From NCBI GenBank assembly GCA_009360345.1, contig SPDP01000001.1, positions 62,001 through 126,000 of the forward strand: a DNA stretch of 64,000 nucleotides. Direction: 5' to 3'. Source of the DNA: Alcaligenaceae bacterium SAGV5. GTDB lineage: Bacteria > Pseudomonadota > Gammaproteobacteria > Burkholderiales > Burkholderiaceae_B. The notes beneath the pieces were generated by a model. It did no database searches, was not told the origin of the DNA, and was given only the letters and a program-made list of their open reading frames with translations. This document shows, one piece after another, positions 7,773 to 21,918 of the stretch (position 1 is its first letter; each line of letters begins with the position of its first letter). The translations under genes were made by a program, and so were the position numbers.

Positions 7773-7817
7773 CCCTAATTTAATTCCCCGGATTTGTGGC
7801 CTGGATAATAATTAGGG
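7773..7817. repeat. Inverted repeat between the RAYT-like gene and gltB
   Basis: CCCTAATT (7773-7780) and AATTAGGG (7810-7817) are perfect 8-base arms around 29 bases that include a CCCCGG/CCTGG pairing. A T-rich stretch follows at 7827-7840. It may be the terminator of the RAYT-like gene or a regulatory site for gltB; the sequence does not decide. Confidence 0.5.
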
Positions 7818-7970
7818 ACGCTCCCCTTTTTATTTTTCTTGCGACCCCTGGTGCGCCGCAGTATTGTCGATTCCCCCGGCGCGGCATCCGTGCGCGCGCC
7901 AAGTTCGGCATCCCGATGTCCAGTACCCCGGATTCGTGTCCGGTACATGAATCCACCAGCGGAGCGCACC

Positions 7971-12755
<4,785 letters not shown>

Positions 12756-12848
12756 GCACGCCCGGCCGCCGGAAGGCGGCGCGAACCGTAACGAAGAATC
12801 GGGGCCGGCGCATGCGCCGGCCCCACACAGGATAGTCAGGAAAGAGCC

Positions 12849-14318
12849 ATGGGTAAGGTCACCGGATTTCTGGAATACCAGCGACTGCAGGAAGCGGCGG
12901 AAGCGCCCGAGCAGCGCGTCAAGCACTGGAAGGAATTCGTCCTTCACTTGAACACCGAGCAGGCCCGGCAGCAGGGGGCCCGGTGCATGGATTGCGGCAT
13001 CCCGTTCTGCACGAACGGCTGTCCGGTCAACAACATCATTCCCGACTGGAATGACCTGGTGTATCGCCAGAACTGGAAGCAGGCGCTGGCGGTGCTGCAT
13101 TCCACCAACAATTTTCCCGAGTTCACCGGGCGCATCTGTCCGGCGCCCTGCGAAGCGGCATGTACGCTCAATATCAATAGCGATGCCGTCGGCATCAAAT
13201 CGATCGAGCATGCGATCATCGATCACGGCTGGGAGCATGGCTGGGTCGTTCCGGTGTCTCCCAAGGCCAGGACGGGCAAGAAAGTGGCGGTGGTCGGGTC
13301 CGGGCCCGCGGGGCTGGCCTGCGCGCAGCAACTGGCGCGCGCCGGGCACGAGGTGACGGTGTTCGAGAAAAGCGACCGCATCGGCGGGCTGCTGCGTTAT
13401 GGCATTCCCGACTTCAAGCTTGAAAAGTGGCAGATCGACCGCCGTATGGCGCAGATGGAGCAGGAAGGCGTCGTGTTTCGTCCCTCGACCTTCGTGGGCC
13501 GGGTCGAGGACGCCAAGACGCTGGGGATTTCCGCCACGGTGAAGGCCCCGGAGGAACTCCAGGCCGAGTTCGACGCCATTGTCGTGTCGGGCGGCGCGGA
13601 GACCCCGCGCGACCTGCCTGTGCCGGGCCGCGAGTTCCAGGGCGTGCATTTCGCGATGGATTTCCTGCGCCAGCAGAACAAGGTGGTGGCGGGCGACAAG
13701 CTCAAGGACCAGATCCTGGCCACGGGCAAGCATGTCATCGTGATCGGCGGCGGCGACACCGGGTCGGATTGCGTGGGTACGAGCAACCGCCATGGCGCGG
13801 CCTCCGTCACGCAGTTCGAGGTCATGCCGCAGCCGCCGGTTTCCGAGAACAAGGACCTGACCTGGCCGTATTGGCCGCTGAAGCTGCGGACGTCCTCGTC
13901 CCACGAGGAAGGCGTGGACCGCGACTGGGCGGTGTCGACCAAGACTTTCCAGGGCAAGAACGGCAAGTTGACCTCGCTCGTGGCCTGCCGCGTCGAGTGG
14001 GTCCGCGGCGACAACGGCCAGATGAAGATGGCCGAGGTCGAGGGCTCCGAATTCGAGCTGCCCGCCGATCTGGTGCTGTTCGCCATGGGCTTCGTGTCGC
14101 CGGTGCAGCAGGTGCTGGACGCCTTCGGCGTCGAGCGCGATGCCCGGGGCAATGCGCGGGCCAATACCGACGATTACCGCACCAACGTCGACAAGGTCTT
14201 CGCGGCCGGCGACATGCGGCGTGGCCAGTCGCTGGTGGTGTGGGCCATCCGGGAAGGCCGCCAGTGCGCGGCCTCGGTCGACGCGTTCCTGATGGGGGCG
14301 ACCGAGCTGCCCCGCTAG
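12849..14318 (+). CDS. gltD: Glutamate synthase (NADPH) small subunit
   Basis: The 489-residue partner of GltB passes electrons from NADPH through FAD and Fe-S clusters to the large subunit. The N-terminal cysteine motif [15 protein letters not shown] and a second set ([12 protein letters not shown]) bind 4Fe-4S clusters. An FAD Rossmann site [14 protein letters not shown] and an NADPH site [11 protein letters not shown] follow. The closing [20 protein letters not shown] is the family flavin motif. AGGAAAG precedes the ATG. It is followed by a short GAGGGCC/GGCCCTC hairpin (14326-14343), convergent with a LysR gene. Confidence 0.97.
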   Translation: MGKVTGFLEYQRLQEAAEAPEQRVKHWKEFVLHLNTEQARQQGARCMDCGIPFCTNGCPVNNIIPDWNDLVYRQNWKQALAVLHSTNNFPEFTGRICPAPCEAACTLNINSDAVGIKSIEHAIIDHGWEHGWVVPVSPKARTGKKVAVVGSGPAGLACAQQLARAGHEVTVFEKSDRIGGLLRYGIPDFKLEKWQIDRRMAQMEQEGVVFRPSTFVGRVEDAKTLGISATVKAPEELQAEFDAIVVSGGAETPRDLPVPGREFQGVHFAMDFLRQQNKVVAGDKLKDQILATGKHVIVIGGGDTGSDCVGTSNRHGAASVTQFEVMPQPPVSENKDLTWPYWPLKLRTSSSHEEGVDRDWAVSTKTFQGKNGKLTSLVACRVEWVRGDNGQMKMAEVEGSEFELPADLVLFAMGFVSPVQQVLDAFGVERDARGNARANTDDYRTNVDKVFAAGDMRRGQSLVVWAIREGRQCAASVDAFLMGATELPR

Positions 14319-14358
14319 GCGAGGGGAGGGCCGGCAGGCCCTCTCGTCCGGCGCGGCG

Positions 14359-15297
14359 TCAGTGCGCCGGATCCTCGGCCGTATCGGCCCGCGCAAGTTG
14401 CAGCGACATGGCCAGGAAGCGGCGGATGCCTTCCGCGTCCACGTTGCGGCGGTGCGCCAGCTCCAGCGGCACGGTGAACGCCGTGGGCGGATCCAGCGGC
14501 CGGTAGACCACGCAGTCGGGCTGGATCGAGCGCATGGACTGCGGCACGATCGAGATGCCCAGTCCCGCCGCGACCAGGTGGATGGCCGCGATCAGCCGCG
14601 GCACTTCTTCCACGGCGCGAGGCACGAAGCCATTGCGCTGACACACCTCCATCAGCATGTCCTTGATGCCCCATCCGTTGAGCGGATGGAACAGGATGAA
14701 GTCCTCGTCCTTCAGCGCGGCCAGCGCGATGCCTTGCCGCGGCTCTTGTGCCATCCGGTGGTTCGATGGCACGGCGACCACCATGTTCTCGCGTACCAGC
14801 GTCACGCTTTCCAGGCTCGAGTTGGCGGGCAGTGGCGAGCGCACGAAGGCGATGTCCAGCCGTTCCTGTTCGACGGCGTGCAGCAGGTCGTGCGTCGTGC
14901 CTTCGCCTATTTCCAGGAACATCAGCGGATAGCTGGTGCGGAAGGCCCGCACGATGCGCGGCGTCAGATGGTGTAGTGACGCCGAACTGGTGAAGCCGAC
15001 GCGGATCCTGCCTTCCTCGCCCAAGTCGAAGCGCCGCACGCGCTGGACGGCTGCGTTCACGTCGGCGAGGACCTTCCGCGCATCGCTCAGGAACAGCTTG
15101 CCGGCCGCGTTGAGCCGGATGCTGCGCGGCCGGCGATCGAACAACTGCACGCCCAGTTCCTGCTCCAGCGCCTGGATCTGCTGGCTTAGCGGCGGTTGTT
15201 GGATCGCCAGCCGCGATGCGGCACGGGTCATGTGTTCTTCCTCGGCGACCGCCACGAAATAGCGCAGGTGTCTCAACTCCAACTTGTCGCTCCGCAT
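14359..15297 (-). CDS. LysR-family transcriptional regulator
   Basis: 312 residues. The N-terminal winged helix-turn-helix (about residues 5-65: LRHLRYFVAVAEEEHMTRAASRLAIQQPPLSQQIQALEQELG) is typical LysR, and the rest is the LysR substrate-binding domain (IRVGFTSSASLHHL..). It is divergent from the flavin monooxygenase operon starting at 15410, with 112 AT-rich bases between them, the standard arrangement of a LysR activator and its target. The effector is unknown but is probably the operon's substrate or an intermediate. Confidence 0.93.
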   Translation of the reverse strand: MRSDKLELRHLRYFVAVAEEEHMTRAASRLAIQQPPLSQQIQALEQELGVQLFDRRPRSIRLNAAGKLFLSDARKVLADVNAAVQRVRRFDLGEEGRIRVGFTSSASLHHLTPRIVRAFRTSYPLMFLEIGEGTTHDLLHAVEQERLDIAFVRSPLPANSSLESVTLVRENMVVAVPSNHRMAQEPRQGIALAALKDEDFILFHPLNGWGIKDMLMEVCQRNGFVPRAVEEVPRLIAAIHLVAAGLGISIVPQSMRSIQPDCVVYRPLDPPTAFTVPLELAHRRNVDAEGIRRFLAMSLQLARADTAEDPAH

Positions 15298-15315
15298 CCG
15301 CGAAAATCATATTTT

Positions 15316-15345
15316 ATACATATCAATAGGCGACGAAATATGTAT
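15316..15345. promoter_or_regulatory. Inverted repeat in the LysR/monooxygenase divergent promoter
   Basis: ATACATAT (15316-15323) and ATATGTAT (15338-15345) are perfect arms with 14 bases between, in an AT-rich divergent region. The form (T..A dyad) suits a LysR-type binding site. Near-direct repeats ATATCAATAGG and ATATCAATTAG overlap it. Confidence 0.5.
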
Positions 15346-15409
15346 TTTTCTGGTTTTTGGATATCAATTAGTCTGGCAGCGCGATACAGACAGACTGATT
15401 CGAGGAGCC

Positions 15410-16672
15410 ATGAACAAAGAAACCGAAGTGATCATCATCGGAGCCGGTACCGGGGGGTTGGTGCTGGCGCTGAGCCTGCACCAGATCGGCGTCGCGTGCC
15501 GGGTGTACGAAGCGGTGTCCGACATCCAGGCCATCGGCGCGGGCATCAACCTGCTGCCGCACGCCGTGCGCGAGCTGGACGAACTGGACCTGGTGCCGGA
15601 GCTGGACCGCGTGGGCATCCGCACCAAGGACGCCTCCTACTACAACCACCACGGCCAGTTCATCTATCGGGAACTGGCGGGCGAAGCCGCCGGCTATGAC
15701 TGGCCGCAGTTCTCCATCCACCGCGGCGATGTCCAGCAGGTGCTGTTGAAGGCCGTGCGCGACCGGCTGGGCCAGGATGCCGTCGTCACCGGCCATCGCT
15801 GCGTGGGCGTCGAGCAGGACGGCGACGGCGCGACCGCCTACTTCACCGGGCCGCAGGGCCAGGATCTTGCGCCCGCCCGAGCCAGGATCGTGGTCGGCTG
15901 CGACGGCATCAAGTCGGCCGTCCGCCGGCAATTCCTGCCCGACGAAGGGGAGCCGGTGTATGCGGGCATCACCATCTGGCGAGGCGTGACGCCGTTCAAG
16001 CCATTCCTGAGCGGCGCGGACACCATACGCGCGGGCTGGATGAGCGTTGGCAAGCTGATGGTCTATCCGATACGCGAGCAGGTCGATGCCGACGGCAACC
16101 AATTGCTGAACTTCGTCGCGTCGCTGGAGCGTCCCAAGCCGGAGCGCTACGACTGGAATCGCTTCGCCAGGCACGAAGACTTCGTCGATGCCTACATGAG
16201 CTGGACGTTCGACTGGCTGGACGTGCCGGCGTTGCTGCTGAAAGCCGAGCCGATCCTGATGTTCCCGATGGTGGACCGCGACCCGGTTTCGACCTGGACC
16301 TTCGGCCGCGTCACCCTGCTGGGGGACGCCGCGCATCCCATGTACCCGCGGGGCTCGAACGGCGCGGGCCAGGCCATCCTCGACGCCCGCTACATGGCGG
16401 GTTGCTTCAAGCGCAAGGGCGTGACGGTCGAGGCGCTGCGCGAATACGACGAGGTCAGGGTGGCGGCCACGGCCAAGGTGGTCAGGATGAACCGCGCCGC
16501 GCCGCCCGACACCATCCTGCGGGTGGTGTACGAGCGCACGCAGGGCAAGCCCTTCAACAAGATCGACGACGTGATATCGCAGGCCGAGCTCAAGGAAATT
16601 TCCGAGCAGTACAAGCGCGCCGCCGGATTCGACATCGAATTCCTGCGCACGCGGCCGTCCTATGTCCTGTGA
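15410..16672 (+). CDS. FAD-dependent monooxygenase (PhzS/salicylate hydroxylase type)
   Basis: 420 residues, class A flavoprotein hydroxylase. The N-terminal GAGTGGL dinucleotide site binds FAD; the DG segment VVGCDGIKSAVRR and the LLGDAAHPMYPRGSNGAGQAILDA flavin-ribityl motif follow in the expected order. The LHQIGV..VYEAV..AIGAGINLLPHAVREL segment resembles the 'flavin-dependent oxidoreductase' subgroup related to PhzS. ATG at 15410 follows GAGGAG. First gene of an operon with a DapA-like enzyme, a GlcG-like protein, a Bug receptor and an EthD-like protein, so a hydroxylation step of an aromatic or heteroaromatic growth substrate is likely. The actual substrate is not known. Confidence 0.88.
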   Translation: MNKETEVIIIGAGTGGLVLALSLHQIGVACRVYEAVSDIQAIGAGINLLPHAVRELDELDLVPELDRVGIRTKDASYYNHHGQFIYRELAGEAAGYDWPQFSIHRGDVQQVLLKAVRDRLGQDAVVTGHRCVGVEQDGDGATAYFTGPQGQDLAPARARIVVGCDGIKSAVRRQFLPDEGEPVYAGITIWRGVTPFKPFLSGADTIRAGWMSVGKLMVYPIREQVDADGNQLLNFVASLERPKPERYDWNRFARHEDFVDAYMSWTFDWLDVPALLLKAEPILMFPMVDRDPVSTWTFGRVTLLGDAAHPMYPRGSNGAGQAILDARYMAGCFKRKGVTVEALREYDEVRVAATAKVVRMNRAAPPDTILRVVYERTQGKPFNKIDDVISQAELKEISEQYKRAAGFDIEFLRTRPSYVL

Positions 16673-16699
16673 TGCCGGTCCATCCTCAAGGAGACTGAA

Positions 16700-17596
16700 T
16701 TGAAACGCCCCGGACTGATCATCCCGCCGCTCACTCCCTTTGGCGCCGACCTGAAGGTCGACCGCGAAGCGCTCAGGCGTGGCGTGGATTACGTGGTGCA
16801 AGACTGCGGCGCGGCCATGGTGGTCGCCGCCGGCGTCGAGGCGCAGGAGTATCACTATCTGACGATGGAGGAGCGGCTCGACCTGATCCGGATGACCGTC
16901 GATTTCGTCGATGGCCGTTGCCCCGTGGCCGTGGGGGTCTCGCATCCGTCGTATCGCGTGGCGGTCGAGCTGGCCCACTTCGCGGAAGAGCTTGGCGCGC
17001 AGGCGGTGCAATTGCTGGCGCCGCTCAGGCCGTTCGGCGGGGAGCCCACCCAGGCCGAGCTGATCGCCTACTTCGAATCGGTCGCGCGTGAAACGCACCT
17101 GCCGATCGTGCTGTACCTGAACCCGGGGCCGGGCGCCGATCCGTCGCCGGCCACCACGCTGGAGCTGGCCAGGCTCGATGGCGTGAAGTACGTCAAGGAA
17201 AGTTCGCGCAACCTGCTGCGCGTCGCGCAATTGATCCAGCAGATCGATGTGGCCGGCCACGCCGAGTACTACACCACCATGCAGATGCTGCTGATCACGC
17301 TGCAATTGGGCGGCTCGGGCGTCACGCTGCCGCCGCCGGCCGCGCGGCTGGCTCGCCTGGTGGTCGAGGCGTTCGTGGCCGGCGACATGCAAGAGGCCGC
17401 CAGGCTGCAGGCGCAGTTCTCGCTGTTTCCGGCCCAATGGATGGGGTATGGCCTGGCGCCGGTGATGAAGGCCGCGATGCGCGTCCTGGGTATCGATGCC
17501 GGCGACCCTTATCCGCCGTATCGCGCCATCGAGGGCGAAGCACTGGCCGACCTGGAGCGCTACCTGCGCACCACCGACCTGGCCAAGGGGAGGTAG
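16700..17596 (+). CDS. DapA-family (dihydrodipicolinate synthase-like) aldolase/lyase
   Basis: 298 residues of the TIM-barrel Schiff-base lyase family. The probable Schiff-base lysine lies in GVKYVKESSRN, and IVLYLNPGPG corresponds to the tyrosine-bearing strand of the family. It starts at TTG (16700) with AAGGAG 6 bases upstream; no ATG is nearby. In a catabolic operon such proteins usually split or form a C-C bond on a 2-keto acid rather than making lysine precursors. The gap to the previous gene is 27 bases. Confidence 0.88.
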   Translation: MKRPGLIIPPLTPFGADLKVDREALRRGVDYVVQDCGAAMVVAAGVEAQEYHYLTMEERLDLIRMTVDFVDGRCPVAVGVSHPSYRVAVELAHFAEELGAQAVQLLAPLRPFGGEPTQAELIAYFESVARETHLPIVLYLNPGPGADPSPATTLELARLDGVKYVKESSRNLLRVAQLIQQIDVAGHAEYYTTMQMLLITLQLGGSGVTLPPPAARLARLVVEAFVAGDMQEAARLQAQFSLFPAQWMGYGLAPVMKAAMRVLGIDAGDPYPPYRAIEGEALADLERYLRTTDLAKGR

Positions 17597-17601
17597 GCGC
17601 C

Positions 17602-18036
17602 ATGTTGACCAGCAAGCGGCTTTCCATCGAAGAGGCCGAGGTCCTGATGCGCGGCGCGGCGGACGAGGCGGGGCGCATGGGTATTCCGATGTGCATCGCC
17701 GTGGCCGACGACAGCGGCCAGTTGATCCGCTTCGACCGCATGGACGGCGGCAAGATCAGCAGCATCTCGATCGCGATCGACAAGGCGTTCACCGGCGCCG
17801 CGGCGCGCAAGGGGACCCACGTCTACAACCAGCTCTGCGTGCCGGGCGAGCCGACCTTCGGCATCCACGTCACCAATGGCGGTCATTTCTGCGTCATCGG
17901 CGGCGGCCTGCCGGTCACGGTGGATGGGCAGGTCGTGGGGGGCATCGGCATCAGTTCGGGTACCGCCATCGAGGACCAGGCCTGCGCCGAGGCCGCGCTG
18001 AGTCATTTCCGCGAGCAGACCGGCTACCGGCCGTAG
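17602..18036 (+). CDS. GlcG/HbpS-like protein (DUF336 family)
   Basis: 144 residues, the usual length of the GlcG / haem-degrading DUF336 family. The conserved features are present: IPMCIAVADDSGQLIRFDRMDG, KAFTGAAARKGTH, and GGGLPVTVDGQVVGGIGISSGTAIEDQACAEAAL. Members often sit in operons for hydroxy-acid or aromatic breakdown, with roles ranging from haem binding to small-molecule hydrolysis. The function here is not known. It starts 5 bases after the DapA-like gene, with GGGAGG as ribosome-binding site. Confidence 0.88.
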   Translation: MLTSKRLSIEEAEVLMRGAADEAGRMGIPMCIAVADDSGQLIRFDRMDGGKISSISIAIDKAFTGAAARKGTHVYNQLCVPGEPTFGIHVTNGGHFCVIGGGLPVTVDGQVVGGIGISSGTAIEDQACAEAALSHFREQTGYRP

Positions 18037-18132
18037 GGGCGCCGGCAACAAGACAGAGGACAGCCCCTTGGACCCGGCCCTGGTGGGGCCGGCCGTCCCG
18101 CGCTCGTCCCGCCTGAAAGGAGACAAGACACC

Positions 18133-19095
18133 ATGATTTCCATGAGATCCGCGGTTGTTTTTCCCGCCGGCTGCCTGCTGGCGTGCTCGCTCGCGTGGGC
18201 GGACTACCCAGAGCGTCCCGTTCGCATCATCGTGCCCTACGAAGCGGGTGGCGGCGCCGACATGATCACGCGCCTGGTCGCGCTGCGACTGGGCAACCGC
18301 CTGAAGCAGAGCGTGATCGTCGAGAATCGCGGCGGCGGCAGCAATACCATAGGCATGAACGCGGTGGCCAAGTCGACGGCCGATGGCTATACGCTGGGCC
18401 TGGTCACGCCGACCTTCGTGATGACGCCGCTGCTGATCAAGAACCATCCGTACAAGCCGTTGGCCGATTTCGCCGCGGTCGGCATGGTTGCCACCGCGCC
18501 ATTGGCCCTGGTCGTGCATCCCAGCGTACCGGCCCGATCCGTGCAGGAATTGATCGCCATCGCCAAGGTCCGTCCCGGCCAGTTGAACTTCGCGTCTGGC
18601 GGCGTCACGTCCACCCAGGGGCTGGCGGGCGTGCTGTTCGCCTCGATGGCCGACATCGACGTGGCCAACGTCCCCTACAAGGGCAGTTCGCAGGCCATGA
18701 CCGATCTGCTGGCGGGCAACGTGCAATTCATGTTCAACCCCATGGCGTCGGTGCTGCCGCACATCGCCAGCGGCAAGCTGCGTGCCGTGGGCGTGTCGAG
18801 TGAGGTCCCCGCGTCGCTGCTGCCCGGTGTGGGGACGGTCGCCGCGGCGGTCCCCGGCTACCACGTCACGGGCTGGTTCGGATTGGTCGCGCCCGCCGGC
18901 ACGCCCGGCCCGGTGGTCGACCGGCTTAACCGCGAACTGGCTTCCATCCTCGAGGCGCCCGGGGTTGCCGAGCAGATGAAGGAGTGGGGCCTGGAGCCCA
19001 AGCCGATGGCCGTGCGCGATTTCACGGCCCTGCTTGAGGCGGAAAGCCGCAAGTACGCCGAGATCATCAAGACCCAGAACCTCGCACTGGAATGA
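18133..19095 (+). CDS. Bug-family (TctC) periplasmic substrate-binding protein
   Basis: 320 residues. A signal peptide ends near residue 23 (LACSLAWA). The family hallmarks follow: YPERPVRIIVPYEAGGGADMITR, then NTIGMNAVAKSTADGYTLGLV, LNFASGGVTSTQGLAG, and VPYKGSSQAMTDLLAGNVQFMF. Bug proteins bind organic acids or aromatics with high affinity in the periplasm. No TctAB membrane partners are nearby, which is common for this expanded family. The gene lies inside the LysR-linked operon, so its ligand is probably the operon's substrate. Confidence 0.93.
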   Translation: MISMRSAVVFPAGCLLACSLAWADYPERPVRIIVPYEAGGGADMITRLVALRLGNRLKQSVIVENRGGGSNTIGMNAVAKSTADGYTLGLVTPTFVMTPLLIKNHPYKPLADFAAVGMVATAPLALVVHPSVPARSVQELIAIAKVRPGQLNFASGGVTSTQGLAGVLFASMADIDVANVPYKGSSQAMTDLLAGNVQFMFNPMASVLPHIASGKLRAVGVSSEVPASLLPGVGTVAAAVPGYHVTGWFGLVAPAGTPGPVVDRLNRELASILEAPGVAEQMKEWGLEPKPMAVRDFTALLEAESRKYAEIIKTQNLALE

Positions 19096-19105
19096 AGGAG
19101 CGACC

Positions 19106-19819
19106 ATGAACGACAGTAGTCATACGCGACAGGATGCCTTGCACATCGGCCGGCAAGGCGCAGGCGGGGCGATCCTGTTCTCGGAGATGCGCCCCGAGGC
19201 CGCCTGGGAGGGCGAGTTCAATAGCTGGTACGACACCGAGCATATTCCGGTTCGCATGGCCGCGCCCGGTTTCATCGGCGCGCGCCGGTATCGAGCCACC
19301 GAGAGCGGCGACTACCTGGTCGTCTACGAGATGGCGTCGATGGCTGCGCTGGCGACACCTGAATACGATCGCATCAAGAACCAGCCCAGCGAGCTGACCC
19401 GCCGCATGCTGGGCGAGGTGCACGGCTTCACGCGGTATCTGGGCGAGACTTTGGCTGTCGCGGGCGGCGCCCGGGCCGACGCGCTCGATGCGCCGCTGCT
19501 GTTCGCGGCGATGTTCGACGTGCCGCCGGCGGAGCTGTCCGATTTCGATGCCTGGTACGAGCAGGACCATGTGCCGCTGTTGCTGGAATGCGGCGACTGG
19601 CTGATGGTGCGCCGCTTTCACCTGATGGCGGGGGAGCCCCGGCCCTTCAACCGGCTGGCCCTGCATTATCTGGCTTCGGAGCAGGCGCTGTCGTCGCCCG
19701 CCCGCGACAAGGCCCGGCAGACGCCCTGGCGTGAGCGGATGGCCGGGCGTGACTGGTTCGGCAAAGGCCGCTACGCCGTGTTCCGGCGTTTCGGCCGGGC
19801 GCAGTCCGCGTCCCGCTAG
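19106..19819 (+). CDS. Tandem EthD/dimeric alpha-beta barrel protein, function unknown
   Basis: 237 residues built from two similar halves. Residues about 35-75 contain FNSWYDTEHIPVRMAAPGF followed by GARRYRA, and residues about 150-190 contain FDAWYEQDHVPLLLECGDW followed by VRRFHL. Each half has the W-Y-[DE]-x-[ED]-H-[IV]-P motif of EthD-like ferredoxin-fold proteins, which normally dimerise; here the dimer appears to be made in one chain. ATG at 19106 follows GAAGGAG. Last gene of the LysR-linked operon, followed by a terminator hairpin at 19872. Confidence 0.75.
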   Translation: MNDSSHTRQDALHIGRQGAGGAILFSEMRPEAAWEGEFNSWYDTEHIPVRMAAPGFIGARRYRATESGDYLVVYEMASMAALATPEYDRIKNQPSELTRRMLGEVHGFTRYLGETLAVAGGARADALDAPLLFAAMFDVPPAELSDFDAWYEQDHVPLLLECGDWLMVRRFHLMAGEPRPFNRLALHYLASEQALSSPARDKARQTPWRERMAGRDWFGKGRYAVFRRFGRAQSASR

Positions 19820-20205
19820 TGGGGTCGGCAGCGCTGATATTAATCAGCGCTTAAAAACATGGTGGCACCATGCCCCGAGTCATCCGGCCGGATCTCGGGG
19901 CGTTTTCATGTGGATACAGGCCGGGCGGGCGGTTGTTGTAAAAAACGTAAACCGGCGCGGGGCGCCGTGGTTCATAATCTGCACTCTTCCATGGGCCATG
20001 CGGCCGGGATCCGGCGTGCCATGGGCAGAATGAGCATACGCCGTCGGCAAGGCGCGGCGCACGCGCCGAGAGGCAAAACCCGCTGCCGCCTAAGGGTTAG
20101 CACGGTGCCCAGGCGTGCTGCTGTTAGAATCCCTTGCTGGATTCCCTACGAATCCGCCGGTTTTTTGCAAGCAACGCCCATCTTTTCAACTCTTCTTGCC
20201 TCTAC
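19820..20205. other. 386-base gap between the catabolic operon and mlaF
   Basis: Holds a 22-base palindrome with arms AGCGCTGAT/ATCAGCGCT at 19830-19851, then the terminator at 19872-19906. Near the mlaF start, GGATTC/GAATCC (20139-20155) is followed five bases later by six T residues (20161-20166), a weak attenuator-like hairpin. A TAGAAT -10-like box lies at 20125-20130, but no matching -35 was found. No gene is recognised. Confidence 0.6.
19872..19906 (+). terminator. Intrinsic terminator of the LysR-linked catabolic operon
   Basis: A GCCCCGAG..CTCGGGGC stem (19872-19901) with an inner CCGGCCGG palindrome is followed by GTTTT. It lies 52 bases after the last gene of the operon. Confidence 0.75.
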
Positions 20206-21048
20206 ATGCCTGATTCGGCACGATCTACGCATTCCCCTACCGATGTGGCGCTAGCCTTCGACGGCCTGTCGGTGGGCTATGGCGACCGTGTCATCCTGCG
20301 GGACGTCGACATGCAGGTCCGTCGCGGGCAGGTGGTGGCCATCATGGGCGGCTCCGGGTCAGGCAAGACTACGCTGCTGCGCGCGGCCACGGGCCAGTTG
20401 CCGCCCCAGGCCGGCAAGGCGCTGGTCCTGGGGCAGGATATCGGGCGGTTGTCGGGCAGTCATCTGTTCGATCTGCGCAAGCGCATGGGCGTGCTGTTCC
20501 AGCAGGGGGCGCTGTTCACGGACCTGGACGTCTACGAGAACGTCGCATTTCCGCTGCGCGAGCATACGTCCATGACGGAGCAGGAAATCCTGGAGCGGGT
20601 GCTGTCCAAGCTGGACGCCGTGGGCCTGAAGGCGGCCGCCTTCCTGCGCACCTCGGAAATCTCGGGCGGCATGGCGCGCCGGGTCGCGCTGGCGCGGGCC
20701 GTGGTGCTTGAGCCCGAACTCATCCTGTACGACGAGCCGTTCGCCGGCCTGGACCCCATCTCCATGGGCGTGACCGCGCAATTGATCCGGACCATGACCG
20801 ACCGGCTCGGCTGCGCCTCGGTCCTGATCACGCACGACGTGCAGGAGTCCTTCCACATCACCGACCAGGTCTATCTGCTGGGACGTGGAACCGTCGTCGC
20901 CGGCGGCACGCCGGCCGAGCTGTCCGCGTCGCAGGACCCGTTCGTGCACCAGTTCCTCCACGGCGAGCCCGACGGTCCGGTGGCTTTCCAGTACCCCGAG
21001 ACGCCTGCCTACCAGGCCTGGCTCGAACGCCAGCGGAGGATGCGCTGA
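20206..21048 (+). CDS. mlaF: Phospholipid transport ABC ATPase MlaF
   Basis: 280 residues from ATG 20206. Walker [12 protein letters not shown], signature [15 protein letters not shown] and Walker [14 protein letters not shown] are all present, with the H-loop in [11 protein letters not shown]. MlaF powers the MlaFED inner-membrane complex that moves phospholipids between the inner membrane and MlaC to keep the outer membrane asymmetric. It is followed without a gap by mlaE. Homology also starts at this ATG (residue 13 onwards: [24 protein letters not shown]). The ribosome-binding site is weak. Confidence 0.94.
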   Translation: MPDSARSTHSPTDVALAFDGLSVGYGDRVILRDVDMQVRRGQVVAIMGGSGSGKTTLLRAATGQLPPQAGKALVLGQDIGRLSGSHLFDLRKRMGVLFQQGALFTDLDVYENVAFPLREHTSMTEQEILERVLSKLDAVGLKAAAFLRTSEISGGMARRVALARAVVLEPELILYDEPFAGLDPISMGVTAQLIRTMTDRLGCASVLITHDVQESFHITDQVYLLGRGTVVAGGTPAELSASQDPFVHQFLHGEPDGPVAFQYPETPAYQAWLERQRRMR

Positions 21049-21833
21049 TGGCCCTGACCCGTTTCCTGATTTCGGTGGGGGCCGGCACCCGCGCCTCCAT
21101 CGTCGGCCTGGGCGCGTTCGCCCGGTTCTTCGTCGAGTTGCTCTTCAAGAGCGGCACCGCGCTGCGCCGTCCGCGGTTGGTGGTGCAGCAAATCCATTTC
21201 ATCGGCAACTATTCGCTGGTGATCATTGCCGTATCGGGCCTGTTCGTCGGCTTCGTGCTGGGGTTGCAGGGGTATTACACCCTGAACCGCTATGGGTCCG
21301 AGCAGGCGCTGGGCCTCCTGGTCGCGCTCAGCCTGGTGCGCGAACTGGGGCCCGTGGTGACCGCGCTGCTGTTCGCCGGCCGGGCCGGGACCTCGCTCAC
21401 CGCTGAAATCGGCCTGATGAAGGCGGGGGAACAGTTGTCGGCCATGGAGGTCATGGCCGTGGATCCCGTGAGCCGGGTGCTGGCGCCGCGTTTCTGGGGC
21501 GGCGTGATCGCCATGCCGCTGCTGGCGGCGGTGTTCTCGGCGGTCGGCATCCTGGGCGGCTGGGGCGTGGGCGTCCTGCTCATCGGCGTGGACGACGGTG
21601 CGTTCTGGTCGCAGATGCAGAACGGCGTCGACGTCTGGAAGGACGTCGGCAACGGCGTGTTCAAAAGCGTCGTCTTTGGCGTGGCGGTCACGCTGATCGC
21701 GCTTTACCAAGGCTATTACGCCAAGGCCACGCCCGAGGGCGTGTCGCGCGCGACCACGCGTACCGTCGTGGCCGGATCGCTGGCGGTGCTGGGCCTGGAC
21801 TTCCTGCTGACGGCCTGGATGTTCGGCAACTGA
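21048..21833 (+). CDS. mlaE: Phospholipid transport permease MlaE
   Basis: 261-residue inner-membrane permease of the MlaE (Ttg2B) family, with about five hydrophobic segments. Conserved blocks include [29 protein letters not shown], then [31 protein letters not shown] and the C-terminal [29 protein letters not shown]. Its ATG shares a base with the mlaF stop (ATGATGG overlap at 21046-21050), so the two are translationally coupled. Confidence 0.95.
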   Translation: MALTRFLISVGAGTRASIVGLGAFARFFVELLFKSGTALRRPRLVVQQIHFIGNYSLVIIAVSGLFVGFVLGLQGYYTLNRYGSEQALGLLVALSLVRELGPVVTALLFAGRAGTSLTAEIGLMKAGEQLSAMEVMAVDPVSRVLAPRFWGGVIAMPLLAAVFSAVGILGGWGVGVLLIGVDDGAFWSQMQNGVDVWKDVGNGVFKSVVFGVAVTLIALYQGYYAKATPEGVSRATTRTVVAGSLAVLGLDFLLTAWMFGN

Positions 21834-21918
21834 AACAGGGCACGGCGCCCGCCGGGCGGCCGTTGCAAGAATTGGCTAAGGGACCCGCCGTACGGGCAGG
21901 GGACCGGAGGAATATGAG

